Source of the DNA: an uncultured Porphyromonadaceae bacterium
GTDB lineage: Bacteria; Bacteroidota; Bacteroidia; Bacteroidales; Muribaculaceae
Length of the DNA: 20,166 bases
Direction: 5' to 3'
Assembly: GCA_938027385.1 (NCBI GenBank)
Contig: CALJBF010000011.1
Location: 1 to 20,166, forward strand
A program made the translations under genes and the position numbers. Within the stretch, counting starts at the first letter, position 1, and every line of letters begins with the position of its first letter. The notes beneath the pieces were generated by a model that did no database searches, was not told the DNA's origin, and saw only the letters and a list, made by a program, of their open reading frames with translations. Positions 1 to 8,230 of this stretch are shown piece by piece.

Positions 1-2
1 AA

Positions 3-17
3 CATCGCAAAGCGATG
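3..17. other. Short stem-loop downstream of the DUF1846 gene
   Basis: A 6-bp perfect stem (CATCGC/GCGATG) with an AAA loop lies 57 bases beyond the stop codon of the DUF1846 gene. It could be part of a transcription terminator or of a repeat cut by the window edge. No T-run follows on either strand, so the assignment is weak. Confidence 0.25.
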
Positions 18-73
18 CCCCAATATTTTGGAGAGTTCTGCAACACCCTCTTTATATCTTGTGGGCCCGGGGG

Positions 74-1549
74 TCAGTTCTTGCGGCTTTTCTTGCGCAC
101 TGGGTCGCAGGTCAGGCCCACGCCCAGTTTCTTGAAGATCTTGCGGTCCACCTCAGAGAGCATCACCGTGGAATGTACCTGGCATCCGCGCAGGCGTGGC
201 AGTTCGGCCAGGGCGCGGCGGCAGTTCTCGTCGGCCTGCGACACCACCGAGAGGGCCACCAGCACCTCGTCGGTGTGCAGTCGCGGGTTATGGCCACCCA
301 GATAGCGCACCTTTGTGGTCTGGATCGGCTCGATCATGGCCTGCGGAATCAGTTTCACCTCGTGCGCTATGCCGGCCAGGTGCTTGATGGCGTTGAGTAT
401 CAGCGCGGCGCTCGGGCCGAGCAGGTCTGAGGTCTCCGAGGTGATTATGGTGCCGTCGGCAAGCTCGATGGCGGCGCAGTTCTTGCCGCACCGGTCGCGG
501 CGCTCGCGTGCGGCCACGGTGACGCGGCGGAAGTCGGTGGTGATGCGGGCCTGGTTGAGCAGCAGCTGTATCTTCTGCACCTCGGCCTCGTTGTTGGCGC
601 CGTTGGCGAACTTGTTGGTGGCGTCATAGTAGCGGCGTATGATCTCGTCTTTCGAGGCGCGGCAGCACTCTTCGTCGTCGCTGATGCAGAAACCCACCAT
701 GTTCACGCCCATGTCGGTGGGCGACTTGTAGGGGTTGGTGCCGTAGATCTGGTCGAACAGGGCGTTGAGCACCGGGAAGATCTCGATGTCGCGGTTGTAG
801 TTCACGGCGATCTTGCCGTAGGCCTCGAGGTGGAACGGGTCGATCATGTTCACGTCGTTGAGGTCGGCGGTGGCGGCCTCGTAGGCTATGTTCACCGGAT
901 GTTTCAGCGGCAGGTTCCAAACCGGGAAGGTCTCGAACTTGGCATATCCGGCCTCGATGCCGCGCTTGTGCTCGTTGTAGAGCTGCGACAGGCACACGGC
1001 CATCTTGCCCGAGCCGGGGCCGGGGGCGGTGACGATCACCAGCGGGCGCTCTGTCTCCACATAGTCGTTCTTACCGAACCCCTCGTCGCTGGCTATCAGC
1101 CCCACGTTCAGGGGATAGCCGTCAATCAGGTAATGCACATACGAGCGGATGCCCAGGCGTTCCAGGCGGCGCCGGAAATCGTCGGCTGCACTCTGGCCGT
1201 TATAGTGGGTTATGACTACCGAGCCGACCTTGAAACCGCGTCCGATGAACTCGTCGCGCAGGCGCAGCACATCCTCGTCGTAGGTGATGCCCAGGTCGGC
1301 ACGCACCTTGTTCTTGACGATATCCTCGGCGCTGATCACGATCACGATCTCGATCTGGTCGCTTATCTGGCTGAACATGCGCAGTTTCGAGTCGGGCTGG
1401 AACCCGGGGAGCACGCGGCTGGCGTGATAGTCGTCGAAGAGCTTGCCACCCAGTTCGAGATAGAGTTTCCCCTTGAAGTGGGCGATGCGTTCCTTTATGT
1501 GCTCTGACTGGATGCGGATGTACTTGTCGTTGTCAAACCCTGTGGCCAT
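74..1549 (-). CDS. DUF1846 (UPF0371) family protein
   Basis: A 491-residue soluble protein of the DUF1846/UPF0371 family, whose members are about 490-505 residues long; this copy appears complete. The biochemical function of the family is not established. Recognisable stretches are the N-terminal GFDNDKYIRIQSEHI (about 4-18), the ELGGKLFDDYHASRVLPGF segment (32-50), a glycine-rich loop TAPGPGSGK (174-182) resembling a phosphate-binding P-loop, and the IYGTNPYKSPTDMGVNMVGF segment (268-287). No signal peptide or membrane segment is visible. The reading frame extends 13 codons further upstream to 1588, but that start sits on a perfect -7 promoter element (1586-1593), so the ATG at 1549, which begins MATGFDNDKY, is chosen. 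The gene is divergent from the BspA-like gene and appears monocistronic. Family assignment is firm; role unknown. Confidence 0.93.
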   Translation of the reverse strand: MATGFDNDKYIRIQSEHIKERIAHFKGKLYLELGGKLFDDYHASRVLPGFQPDSKLRMFSQISDQIEIVIVISAEDIVKNKVRADLGITYDEDVLRLRDEFIGRGFKVGSVVITHYNGQSAADDFRRRLERLGIRSYVHYLIDGYPLNVGLIASDEGFGKNDYVETERPLVIVTAPGPGSGKMAVCLSQLYNEHKRGIEAGYAKFETFPVWNLPLKHPVNIAYEAATADLNDVNMIDPFHLEAYGKIAVNYNRDIEIFPVLNALFDQIYGTNPYKSPTDMGVNMVGFCISDDEECCRASKDEIIRRYYDATNKFANGANNEAEVQKIQLLLNQARITTDFRRVTVAARERRDRCGKNCAAIELADGTIITSETSDLLGPSAALILNAIKHLAGIAHEVKLIPQAMIEPIQTTKVRYLGGHNPRLHTDEVLVALSVVSQADENCRRALAELPRLRGCQVHSTVMLSEVDRKIFKKLGVGLTCDPVRKKSRKN

Positions 1550-1585
1550 AAGTCTTTTTACGTTGAAATTGCTGTTAACAGGATG

Positions 1586-1593
1586 CAAAGTTA
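1586..1593 (-). promoter_or_regulatory. -7 promoter element for the DUF1846 gene
   Basis: The minus strand reads TAACTTTG followed by C, a perfect match to the Bacteroidota -7 consensus TAnnTTTG. It would start transcription about 30 bases before the ATG at 1549. No clear -33 TTTG is visible at the usual spacing. The element decides the start codon of the gene, because the longer reading frame begins inside it. Confidence 0.6.
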
Positions 1594-1656
1594 GCGATTT
1601 TTAACAATATGGCATTATATGGGGATGTTAAAACCGGGTCTGCGTGTCGTCGCGCC

Positions 1657-1717
1657 GCAAATTTGCTGAAAATGCTGTCGGAATGACTGTATATTTGCAA
1701 AATTGCTGTATATTTGC
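1657..1717 (+). promoter_or_regulatory. Tandem -7 elements upstream of the BspA-like gene
   Basis: The 12-mer CTGTATATTTGC occurs twice, at 1687-1698 and 1706-1717, exactly 19 bases apart. Each copy holds a perfect TATATTTG -7 element (1690-1697 and 1709-1716). A 10-bp perfect palindrome, GCAAATTTGC, lies just upstream at 1657-1666. The resulting leader would be about 90-110 bases. Two start sites, or one promoter plus a repeated protein-binding site, are both possible. Confidence 0.55.
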
Positions 1718-1812
1718 CATCTCAACAGTATTATGACGGCCTCGCGGAGCCGGGCATTACCGGAGCCGGTTACGGACGTCACACAGTCAAAATTTCGTAA
1801 CATACTTATTGA

Positions 1813-4800
1813 ATGAGCATTACCAAACAACTGACAGCCGCGGCACTGCTATGTTGCGGCCTGGGTGTGCCACCAGCACATGGCGCTACGCTCACCGTAA
1901 ACGACGGCACGGCAGAAAGCTCGTATGTGCCGTTCCACTTCTATTATCTCGACAATGTCAACTGCCGCACGCAGGTGATCTATCCGGCATCGCAGCTGGC
2001 CGATATGGCCGGGAGCTCGATTCGCGAGATTCAGTTCTACATCAATGACAGTGGATATGAGGGAAACTGGTCTACGCAGGAGATGCGCGTGTCGTTTGCC
2101 GAATGTGACCAGACTGTGTTCACCACCGAGGATGGATCGTACACACAGTTCCTTGAAGTGCCTGCCCTGGCATTCTCCGGACCTATGTCGGGCGAGGCAG
2201 GTGGACGTCTGCTCACATTCAGGCTCACGTCGCCGTATGCCTATACAGGTTCGAACCTGGTGATGCAGATCAGTCTCGGGCAGGCCGGTTCGACATATCC
2301 GCGCACGGCATTCCTCGGTGTTGATCCCGACATGCCCACCGCGGCCTATACCACATCGGGATCGACCACTTACGCCAGCAACTTCCTGCCCAAGACAACA
2401 TTCACGTATGGCGAGCAGGCGCAGTACGAGGCATCGGTCAGCGCGTCTGAACTTGCCTTCCCTGTCACGCTTGCAGGCAATACAGCCGAGGGCAAGGTCA
2501 CTGTGACCAATTCAGGCTCGCAGGCGCTGAATATCTCCATGACGGCTCCCGCCGCTCCGTTCTCGGCCACGTTGGGGGCAACCACTCTTGCCTCCGGCGC
2601 GTCGGTCGACATCCCCGTGACTTTCGCGCCCACCGCCGCCGGTGACTTCACCGGGCAGCTCTCCCTCGACCTCGGGCAGGCCGGTACGTTCGCCGTGGCA
2701 CTTTCGGGCAAAGGCATGGATGCTCCCGACGGCTATACCGCCACGTTCAGTCTCCCGGCCAAAACCCTCCCCGAAGGCTGGACCGGATGGGTCGTCACCG
2801 ACGAGTATGATTTCGACATCTACGACTACACGTTCAAGGAGGCCAAGGCAAGCACCGAATATTTCGTGTCGAAGACCATCGACGGCGTGGCCGGCGTGGG
2901 TATCGGCGAATCCAACCCCATCCGCGAATATCCCTGCCGCCACAGTGTCTACATGATCTCTCCGGCCGTACAGGGCGCCGTGCTGATGTCGCTGGCGCAG
3001 CTTGAGTCATACGGCACCGGAGTTGCCGTGTTCAAGGCCACGGAACTGGCCGACGGCACATGGAGCATCGGCACCGATGAGCTCGATTTCAGCTGGGTGT
3101 CTGATCCCGTATCGGGCTGGAACCTCATGCTCGGTGAGGTAAGCGAGGCCACCCCGCTTGCCATACGCCTGTCAAGCACTGCCATCAGCACCTTTGCCGC
3201 TGAGACTGCCGCAGGTGACGTGGGTCAGGAGTATGCCGCCACCGTGACCCCCGAGGCGATAGACTTCGGGCAGATTGTGGTGGGCAGGAGTGAAAGCCGT
3301 CAGATTCAGGTGCTCAATACAGGCCGCAAGCCGTTTGACCTTACTGTGACCGGTGCCGGTGACGACGGCGTTGTCAGCGCAACGGTGTCATCTGTCACAG
3401 TTGCCGCCGGAGCCACCGCCACCGTCGACGTTACCGTCACACCTGCCGCAGCCGGTGCCGTAACCCGCCAGCTCACCGTCGACATGGGTCAGGCCGGTAC
3501 GGCTGTCGTGGAACTCTCGGCTACTGCCGTTGGCGCTCAGATCGGCGCCGAGTTCGCTGTGGGTGGTGTAACATACGTTGTGCTGTCGGATACCGAGGCC
3601 GGTGTGTCGTCGGTTAGCTCGGAACTTACCGAATGTGAGGTTCCGGCCACCGTAGAGAACGCCGACGGCATCATATTCGATGTGGTGTCTGTCGAGCGTG
3701 AGGCATTCTATTTCAGCAACGTCACCAAGGTCACCCTCCCGGAGAGTGTGCGCTCGATCGGTTACGGTGCTTTCCGCCAGTCGCCGCTGGCCGAGATCAA
3801 CCTTCCGGCCGGCCTGACTTTCATCGGTGACTATGCTTTCCGGTATACCCGGCTTGCATCAGTGGTCATCCCTGACGGCGTGACTGTGCTCGGCTCGTCG
3901 GTATTCGGCCTTTGCGAGAACCTCGAGCACATCACACTCCCTGCAAACCTGACTGCGATAGGTTCGGGCGCGTTCTACAAGACTGCTCTCACATCCGTCG
4001 AGATACCCAACAGCTGCCTGACCATCGGCATGGAGGCGTTCGAGGAGTGTACCTCGCTCACCCATGTGACTCTTCCCGAAGGCCTGACGGAAATCGCGCC
4101 GATGCTGTTCCTCGGCTGTACGTCGCTGGCCGATGTCGCAATCCCCTCTACCGTGACCAAAATCAATACCGGCGCTTTTGAGGAATGTGCGTTCACCACG
4201 CTTTCTATCCCGGCGGCAGTGGCATCGATTGCCTCGTCGTCGTTCAACGGCACTCCGGTAAGGACCATCACTGTCGAGAACGGAAACACCGCCTTCAAGG
4301 TTGTCGACGGCATCCTGTATGATGCCGACGGCTCGTTCCTGTACCTCTGCCCGCGTACCGGCATGGGCGACGAGATCACCGTTGCCGACGGCACACGCGG
4401 CATCATCGGCGGCGCTTTCTACGAGTGCGACATGAAGAAAGTCATCCTGCCCGAGTCAATGCTGGGCATCGATGAATACGCTTTCTGCCTCTCGACACTT
4501 GAGGAGATCAACCTGCCTGACAATATTTTCCTCATGGGCACACAGGCGTTGGCCGGCACGCTGCTGACCGATGTCGTGCTCCCGGCCTCGCTTGAGGAGA
4601 TCAGTGACGCCATGCTGGCCTCATGCCAGTTGATGACTTCTGTCACCATCCCCGCCTCTGTCACCCTTGTCGGCAACCGCGCTTTCCTCGGATGCACCGC
4701 GCTCACCGAAATCATCGCTCAGGGCGAGACGCCTGCCGAGTTCGATGCCTGGGACGGTTTCACAGACCCCTTCCGAGATGTCGACTGCTCGAAAATCACC

Positions 4801-5139
4801 GTATACTGTCCCGACGGCGAGGCTCCGCTTGCCGCCTACAAAGCCAGCGAATGGGCTGATTTCTTCGAGAACATCAAGAATATCAGCGAGCGTCCCGGCT
4901 CGACAATCACTGACGTGACTGCCTCGGGTATCTCAGTCACTGGCGGCAACGCTGTTGCCGTGGATCTTGGCGATGCCGTGGCCGACATCGAGGTATGCTC
5001 GGTAGCCGGCCAGCTGCTGCGCCGTGTCGAGGGTGTCACAGGCACTATAAGCCTCGAAGGGCTCCCCTCGGGTGTCTGCATCGTCACCGTGACCGTTGCC
5101 GACGGACCCCGCGCCACTTTCAAGGCCGTGGTTAAATAA
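1813..5139 (+). CDS. Secreted BspA-like leucine-rich-repeat protein with Hydin-like domains
   Basis: A 1108-residue exported protein. An N-terminal signal peptide is visible, with likely cleavage after AHG (about residue 24). Domains in order: a beta-rich region of Bacteroidales surface proteins (about 25-200); an ASPM/SPD-2/Hydin-type Ig-like domain (about 208-300); a mixed beta segment (about 305-470); a second Hydin-like domain beginning TPEAIDFGQIVVGRSESRQI (about 478-575); then roughly 16-18 BspA-type LRR_5 repeats (about 620-1010) of the form 'IGxxAFxxCxxLxxVxIPxxVTxI'. The C-terminal ~70 residues (VCSVAGQLLRRVEG...LPSGVCIVTV...FKAVVK) resemble the sorting domain of type IX secretion or related surface export. 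BspA-like proteins are linked to adhesion and host or community interaction; a catalytic role is not suggested. The start at 1813 gives a proper signal peptide. The gene is monocistronic and ends at a hairpin shared with the convergent neighbour. Confidence 0.9.
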   Translation: MSITKQLTAAALLCCGLGVPPAHGATLTVNDGTAESSYVPFHFYYLDNVNCRTQVIYPASQLADMAGSSIREIQFYINDSGYEGNWSTQEMRVSFAECDQTVFTTEDGSYTQFLEVPALAFSGPMSGEAGGRLLTFRLTSPYAYTGSNLVMQISLGQAGSTYPRTAFLGVDPDMPTAAYTTSGSTTYASNFLPKTTFTYGEQAQYEASVSASELAFPVTLAGNTAEGKVTVTNSGSQALNISMTAPAAPFSATLGATTLASGASVDIPVTFAPTAAGDFTGQLSLDLGQAGTFAVALSGKGMDAPDGYTATFSLPAKTLPEGWTGWVVTDEYDFDIYDYTFKEAKASTEYFVSKTIDGVAGVGIGESNPIREYPCRHSVYMISPAVQGAVLMSLAQLESYGTGVAVFKATELADGTWSIGTDELDFSWVSDPVSGWNLMLGEVSEATPLAIRLSSTAISTFAAETAAGDVGQEYAATVTPEAIDFGQIVVGRSESRQIQVLNTGRKPFDLTVTGAGDDGVVSATVSSVTVAAGATATVDVTVTPAAAGAVTRQLTVDMGQAGTAVVELSATAVGAQIGAEFAVGGVTYVVLSDTEAGVSSVSSELTECEVPATVENADGIIFDVVSVEREAFYFSNVTKVTLPESVRSIGYGAFRQSPLAEINLPAGLTFIGDYAFRYTRLASVVIPDGVTVLGSSVFGLCENLEHITLPANLTAIGSGAFYKTALTSVEIPNSCLTIGMEAFEECTSLTHVTLPEGLTEIAPMLFLGCTSLADVAIPSTVTKINTGAFEECAFTTLSIPAAVASIASSSFNGTPVRTITVENGNTAFKVVDGILYDADGSFLYLCPRTGMGDEITVADGTRGIIGGAFYECDMKKVILPESMLGIDEYAFCLSTLEEINLPDNIFLMGTQALAGTLLTDVVLPASLEEISDAMLASCQLMTSVTIPASVTLVGNRAFLGCTALTEIIAQGETPAEFDAWDGFTDPFRDVDCSKITVYCPDGEAPLAAYKASEWADFFENIKNISERPGSTITDVTASGISVTGGNAVAVDLGDAVADIEVCSVAGQLLRRVEGVTGTISLEGLPSGVCIVTVTVADGPRATFKAVVK

Positions 5140-5158
5140 ATGAGATTACATTGATATG

Positions 5159-5194
5159 GCATGCGCCGGGTTCCTCGCGGAGTCCGGCGCATGC
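5159..5194. terminator. Probable bidirectional terminator
   Basis: An 11-bp perfect stem (GCATGCGCCGG / CCGGCGCATGC) with a 14-base loop lies between two convergent stop codons, 20 bases after the LRR gene and 80 bases beyond the end of the outer-membrane protein gene. The position fits termination from both sides. T-runs are poor. Confidence 0.6.
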
Positions 5195-5273
5195 TGTCTT
5201 GAGTGATATGTATTTTATGTCGGTGTATGTCTGCCTGTTTTGGATTGTCTGTTTATGTCGACTGATGTGCGCG

Positions 5274-7772
5274 TTATTTTGCGTTGGCGGCGCCCATGAC
5301 GTCGTCGTTCGAGATGGTGCGGCTGGCCTTGCGCACGCTGGCTTTGAGCGAGCCGAAACGCCATGAGACATTTATGGTGAACGACCGCGATGCCGAATTC
5401 CACGAGTGGCGCACGCGGGTGTACTCAGGTGTGGTCACATGGTTGTATGACTCATTGCCGGTGGGGCCGAAGGGGTTTGTGGCCGTGAGCCTGACGTTCA
5501 GGCGGTCATCCTTGAGGAAGGCTCTTGACAGCGATAAACTGTAGTACATACAGTCCCAGAAAGGCTGTGAATAATATGTGTAGGCATCCTGCTGGTTGCC
5601 TGACCAGTAGCTGCCGTTAAAACTTAGCGACAGTTTCCAGGGCAGCTGCTGCTGGATGTACCAGTAGGGGTTGCACCACCATCGCGAGCCGGAAACGGTG
5701 ACCATCACGGCGTCGCCCGAAACCGGTGTGGGCTGCTCGTGGCGCTCCCAGCCGACGTTGAACCCGAAGTTGATGCGTGTCTTGTCGCCGAGCATGCCGC
5801 CGACCCAGGGCGATATGGTGAACTCACGGGTTTTCCCCACATTGGCGTATGTAGAGTAGCGCGTCTGCCCGTCGGTGCCGACCCACTGCACAGGGCCGAT
5901 TCCGTTGTTGTTGAAATCGTAGCTTACATAGAGCATGCAGTTGATCTTCGACCCCATGTACTGGTATTCGAGGTTCAGGCTGTTGTAGGCCGAGCTTTCA
6001 AGGTCGGGGTTGCCGTAGCTGACGGTGAGCGGCCCCGTCGTCACGGCAGGATTGAGGTACGATATGCCGGGGCGGCGGATCGAGCGCTGGTATGACGCTT
6101 TGAGCGAATGGGCGTCGTTGGGGGTGAACATCACCGAGGCGGTGGGCACCCAGTCGTTGATGCTGCGGTGGAAGTCGGGGCGCTCCTCGTCGCCGTAGCC
6201 GGTGCGGTCAAGGAATTTGGCCGAGAGATACGAATATTCGTAGCGCACGCCGCCGCGCACCATCCATTTGCCGAACTTGCCGCGCAGGTCGGCGTAGGCG
6301 CCGCTCACCGTGGTGTGGTGGATGAAGTCGTCAGATGTGTCGTAGGCGTCCACATATTCGCTCCACGATATGGCGTGGTTGCGGCGGAATATGGCCTTGG
6401 CGCCCAGGTCGAGGGTCAGTTTCGTGAAGTATGGGCGTGTCCAGTCGGCCTGCAGGGTCTGTTCGGTATAATATGTGCGGCTCGACATCCGGGTTTCGGT
6501 GTAGGGGAGTGTCCACCCTGTGAGGTCGGTGTAGCGGTTGTGGTGCAGGTTGTTGTTGCTTGAGGCTGAGATGTTGTAGCTCAGCGTGATAGTCTCGTCG
6601 GGGCGACGGGTCATGCGCTGGTAGTTTACCGCACCGTCAAACACGAACCGCCGGTTCTTGATTTTCGGGTCGGGAATCATGGTGTACTGCTGCAGCAGTG
6701 TGCCGTCGGCCGTGGTGAGCTGTGTCACATCGCGCTGACGGGCGTCAGAGAGGGCGTAGTTCCACCCCGACGCCTCAAGAGTGAGCAGCCTCAGTGTGTC
6801 GGGTTCCCATGATGCCTCCACGCCGTAGAATCCATTCTGGGTCACCGACGAGTATTCAGAGGTGGAGTGCATGCGGTTTCCGCTGTCGGTATAGACCAGG
6901 TCGGTCTCCTCATGCCCCTTGGTGGCGCGCGAACGCGGATAATAACCGTAGTTGCCGTAGAAATTGAATGTGACACGGTCAATCTGCGAGGTGAGGTAAC
7001 CGTTGAGCTGGGGCGACGCCGATGCCGAGTAGTAGCCGACACCTATCTGCCCCAGGACCCCTTTCACCGCCGTCTGCGAGTCGGTGACGATATTGAGGAT
7101 GGTCGAGCCCCCTTCGGCATCGTCGCGCACGCCGGGGGCCGTGATTACTTCTATTTTCTTTATGCTTGACGCTGGTATGGCTGCGAACAGCTCTTTGGCG
7201 TTGTTTGAGTAGGCGTTGTTCGGGCGCCCGTTCTTGTAGATCTTGAAGTTCGTTTGGCCGTTGATGCGGATGGTGCCGTCGGCGTCGACGGTGAGCATCG
7301 GCACTTTGCGCAGTATGTCGCGCAGGTTCGACGCCGCGGCCTCGGGGTCGGCCTTGACGTCGTACGTGAGGCGGTCGATGTCACGTTTCACAAGCGGGCG
7401 CATGGCGGTCACCGTGACCTCGTCGAGGTTCACGTTGCCGTCGCCAAGGGTAATGGTGCCTAGGTCGGCCTGCGGCTCGGCGGCAGATATCTCGAACGGC
7501 TGTTTCAGCGGTGCACGGCCTGTGGCGGCCACGGTCAGGTCATATTTTCCGGCGGCGGGGAGCGCGAGCGAGAACGCACCCGCCGTGTCGGTGGCGCAGT
7601 AGGCCGCGGGGTTCACCGTGTCGGCAGGGGTGAACACCCTCACTGTGGCGTACATCTCCGGCTGGCCCGACTTGTCGGCCACCCGGCCCGAAACTTTGAA
7701 ACCGGCACCGAGGGCCGTTGCGGCCTGGGTCAGCAGGGCTGTAAGCAATGCGATGGTATGGAAGACTTTCAT
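5274..7772 (-). CDS. Outer-membrane beta-barrel protein (OMP_b-brl_3 type, TonB-receptor-like)
   Basis: An 832-residue outer-membrane protein. Signal peptide MKVFHTIALLTALLTQAATALGA (1-23); carboxypeptidase-regulatory-like beta-sandwich (about 25-110, 'FKVSGRVADKSGQPEMYATVRVF'); linker and plug-like domain (about 115-232, including LRDILRKVPMLTVDADGTIRINGQ and VITAPGVRDDAEGGSTILNIVT); then a long beta-barrel rich in aromatic residues to the end. The C-terminus SFTINVSWRFGSLKASVRKA..ISNDDVMG is typical of the OMP_b-brl_3 family rather than classical SusC, and no SusD-like gene is adjacent. It may transport a ligand with TonB energy or act in envelope functions; the substrate is unknown. The frame extends to 7865, but that extension runs into a repeated palindrome, so the ATG at 7772 that opens the signal peptide is chosen. 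A leader of about 250 bases separates it from the likely promoter. Confidence 0.9.
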   Translation of the reverse strand: MKVFHTIALLTALLTQAATALGAGFKVSGRVADKSGQPEMYATVRVFTPADTVNPAAYCATDTAGAFSLALPAAGKYDLTVAATGRAPLKQPFEISAAEPQADLGTITLGDGNVNLDEVTVTAMRPLVKRDIDRLTYDVKADPEAAASNLRDILRKVPMLTVDADGTIRINGQTNFKIYKNGRPNNAYSNNAKELFAAIPASSIKKIEVITAPGVRDDAEGGSTILNIVTDSQTAVKGVLGQIGVGYYSASASPQLNGYLTSQIDRVTFNFYGNYGYYPRSRATKGHEETDLVYTDSGNRMHSTSEYSSVTQNGFYGVEASWEPDTLRLLTLEASGWNYALSDARQRDVTQLTTADGTLLQQYTMIPDPKIKNRRFVFDGAVNYQRMTRRPDETITLSYNISASSNNNLHHNRYTDLTGWTLPYTETRMSSRTYYTEQTLQADWTRPYFTKLTLDLGAKAIFRRNHAISWSEYVDAYDTSDDFIHHTTVSGAYADLRGKFGKWMVRGGVRYEYSYLSAKFLDRTGYGDEERPDFHRSINDWVPTASVMFTPNDAHSLKASYQRSIRRPGISYLNPAVTTGPLTVSYGNPDLESSAYNSLNLEYQYMGSKINCMLYVSYDFNNNGIGPVQWVGTDGQTRYSTYANVGKTREFTISPWVGGMLGDKTRINFGFNVGWERHEQPTPVSGDAVMVTVSGSRWWCNPYWYIQQQLPWKLSLSFNGSYWSGNQQDAYTYYSQPFWDCMYYSLSLSRAFLKDDRLNVRLTATNPFGPTGNESYNHVTTPEYTRVRHSWNSASRSFTINVSWRFGSLKASVRKASRTISNDDVMGAANAK

Positions 7773-7830
7773 AGCTTTGTGTGTTGGCGTCGTTGATGAT
7801 GCTGGGAGGGTGTTGCGGATTGTGCTGCTA

Positions 7831-7935
7831 TTCATTGTAGGGTCGCTACATGTAGCGACCGCCACCGAGCATAATAAGCCAATTTCTGAGATTCAATTTG
7901 TAAGCGGTCGCTACATATAGCGACCCTACAATGAA
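7831..7935. repeat. BIME-like inverted pair of palindromic repeats
   Basis: Two 32-base arms (7831-7862 and 7904-7935) are inverted copies of one another with a single mismatch, separated by 41 AT-rich bases. Each arm itself contains a palindrome: GGTCGCTACATGTAGCGACC in the left arm is perfect over 20 bp, and the right arm has ATA in place of the central ATG. The architecture is that of REP/BIME elements or a very small non-autonomous transposable element. It sits in the untranslated leader of the outer-membrane protein gene, where the RNA would fold strongly. No transposase is seen nearby. Confidence 0.8.
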
Positions 7936-8027
7936 ATGATGGCTGTTATGCATCGAGAAAGCTTATTAGGGCATTTTGACCCGCCCTCCTTACCATAAAG
8001 ACGCGGCGCTATTTGATTTGTTGCCGG

Positions 8028-8035
8028 CAAAATTA
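8028..8035 (-). promoter_or_regulatory. -7 promoter element, probably for the outer-membrane protein gene
   Basis: The minus strand reads TAATTTTG followed by CC, a perfect TAnnTTTG match. It lies about 255 bases before the ATG at 7772 and is the only perfect minus-strand match in this space. The 10-bp palindrome TTGCCGGCAA (8021-8030) overlaps its downstream edge and could be an operator. No clear -33 element is visible. Confidence 0.45.
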
Positions 8036-8101
8036 CATATTATTTGCCGGGCCGGTATCAACAAATGTATAGTTTTTACCCCCCCCTGTTAATAATTGTT
8101 A

Positions 8102-8125
8102 AGAATCGGCCGTTCGGCCGATTCT
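8102..8125. other. Strong stem-loop between divergent genes
   Basis: AGAATCGGCC and GGCCGATTCT pair perfectly (10 bp) around GTTC. There is no T-run on either strand and the site is upstream of both flanking genes, so a terminator is unlikely; an operator or structural element is possible. Confidence 0.45.
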
Positions 8126-8209
8126 GGTGCCCAACGATGCCGGTAATTTTTCTGAAAGATGTGATAAAACGGTTATAAAAAGTCGCAGGGGCGCTGTGGA
8201 AAGCGTAAA

Positions 8210-8227
8210 ATTGCATATCTTTGCAAT
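8210..8227 (+). promoter_or_regulatory. Promoter and overlapping dyad for the Crp-type gene
   Basis: A perfect -7 element, TATCTTTG (8216-8223), ends only seven bases before the ATG at 8231, so the mRNA would have almost no leader. The same bases form a perfect dyad, ATTGCA-N6-TGCAAT. Its core TTGCA-N6-TGCAA has the 5-6-5 spacing of CRP-family operators and would fit autorepression. Part of the right arm is also expected from the promoter consensus, because TTTGCA often follows it. Confidence 0.5.
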
Positions 8228-8230
8228 GTT

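Larger units (their letters stand above)
7773..8230. other. Divergent control region between the OMP and Crp-type genes
   Basis: This 458-base space has no convincing gene. From left to right it holds the OMP leader, an inverted pair of palindromes (7831-7935), a 10-bp palindrome TTGCCGGCAA (8021-8030) touching the minus-strand -7 element (8028-8035), a run of eight C (8079-8086), a 10-bp-stem hairpin (8102-8125), and the plus-strand promoter/dyad (8210-8227). Confidence 0.7.

Noticed and set aside
5274..7772. The outer-membrane protein as a SusC transporter of a polysaccharide-utilisation locus with the GH43/GH127 genes
   Set aside because: No SusD-like gene is present, the C-terminus fits OMP_b-brl_3 proteins, and a separate regulator and divergent orientation separate it from the hydrolase genes.
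8079..8086. Run of eight C in the divergent promoter region, as a phase-variation tract
   Set aside because: It is short, outside any coding frame, and not at the spacer of a recognised promoter, so there is no evidence for switching.
8089..8102. TTAATAATTGTTAA as a third PhoB-like site
   Set aside because: The TTAA units are 10, not 11, bases apart and the rest of the motif differs from the two matched sites; AT-rich chance similarity is likely.
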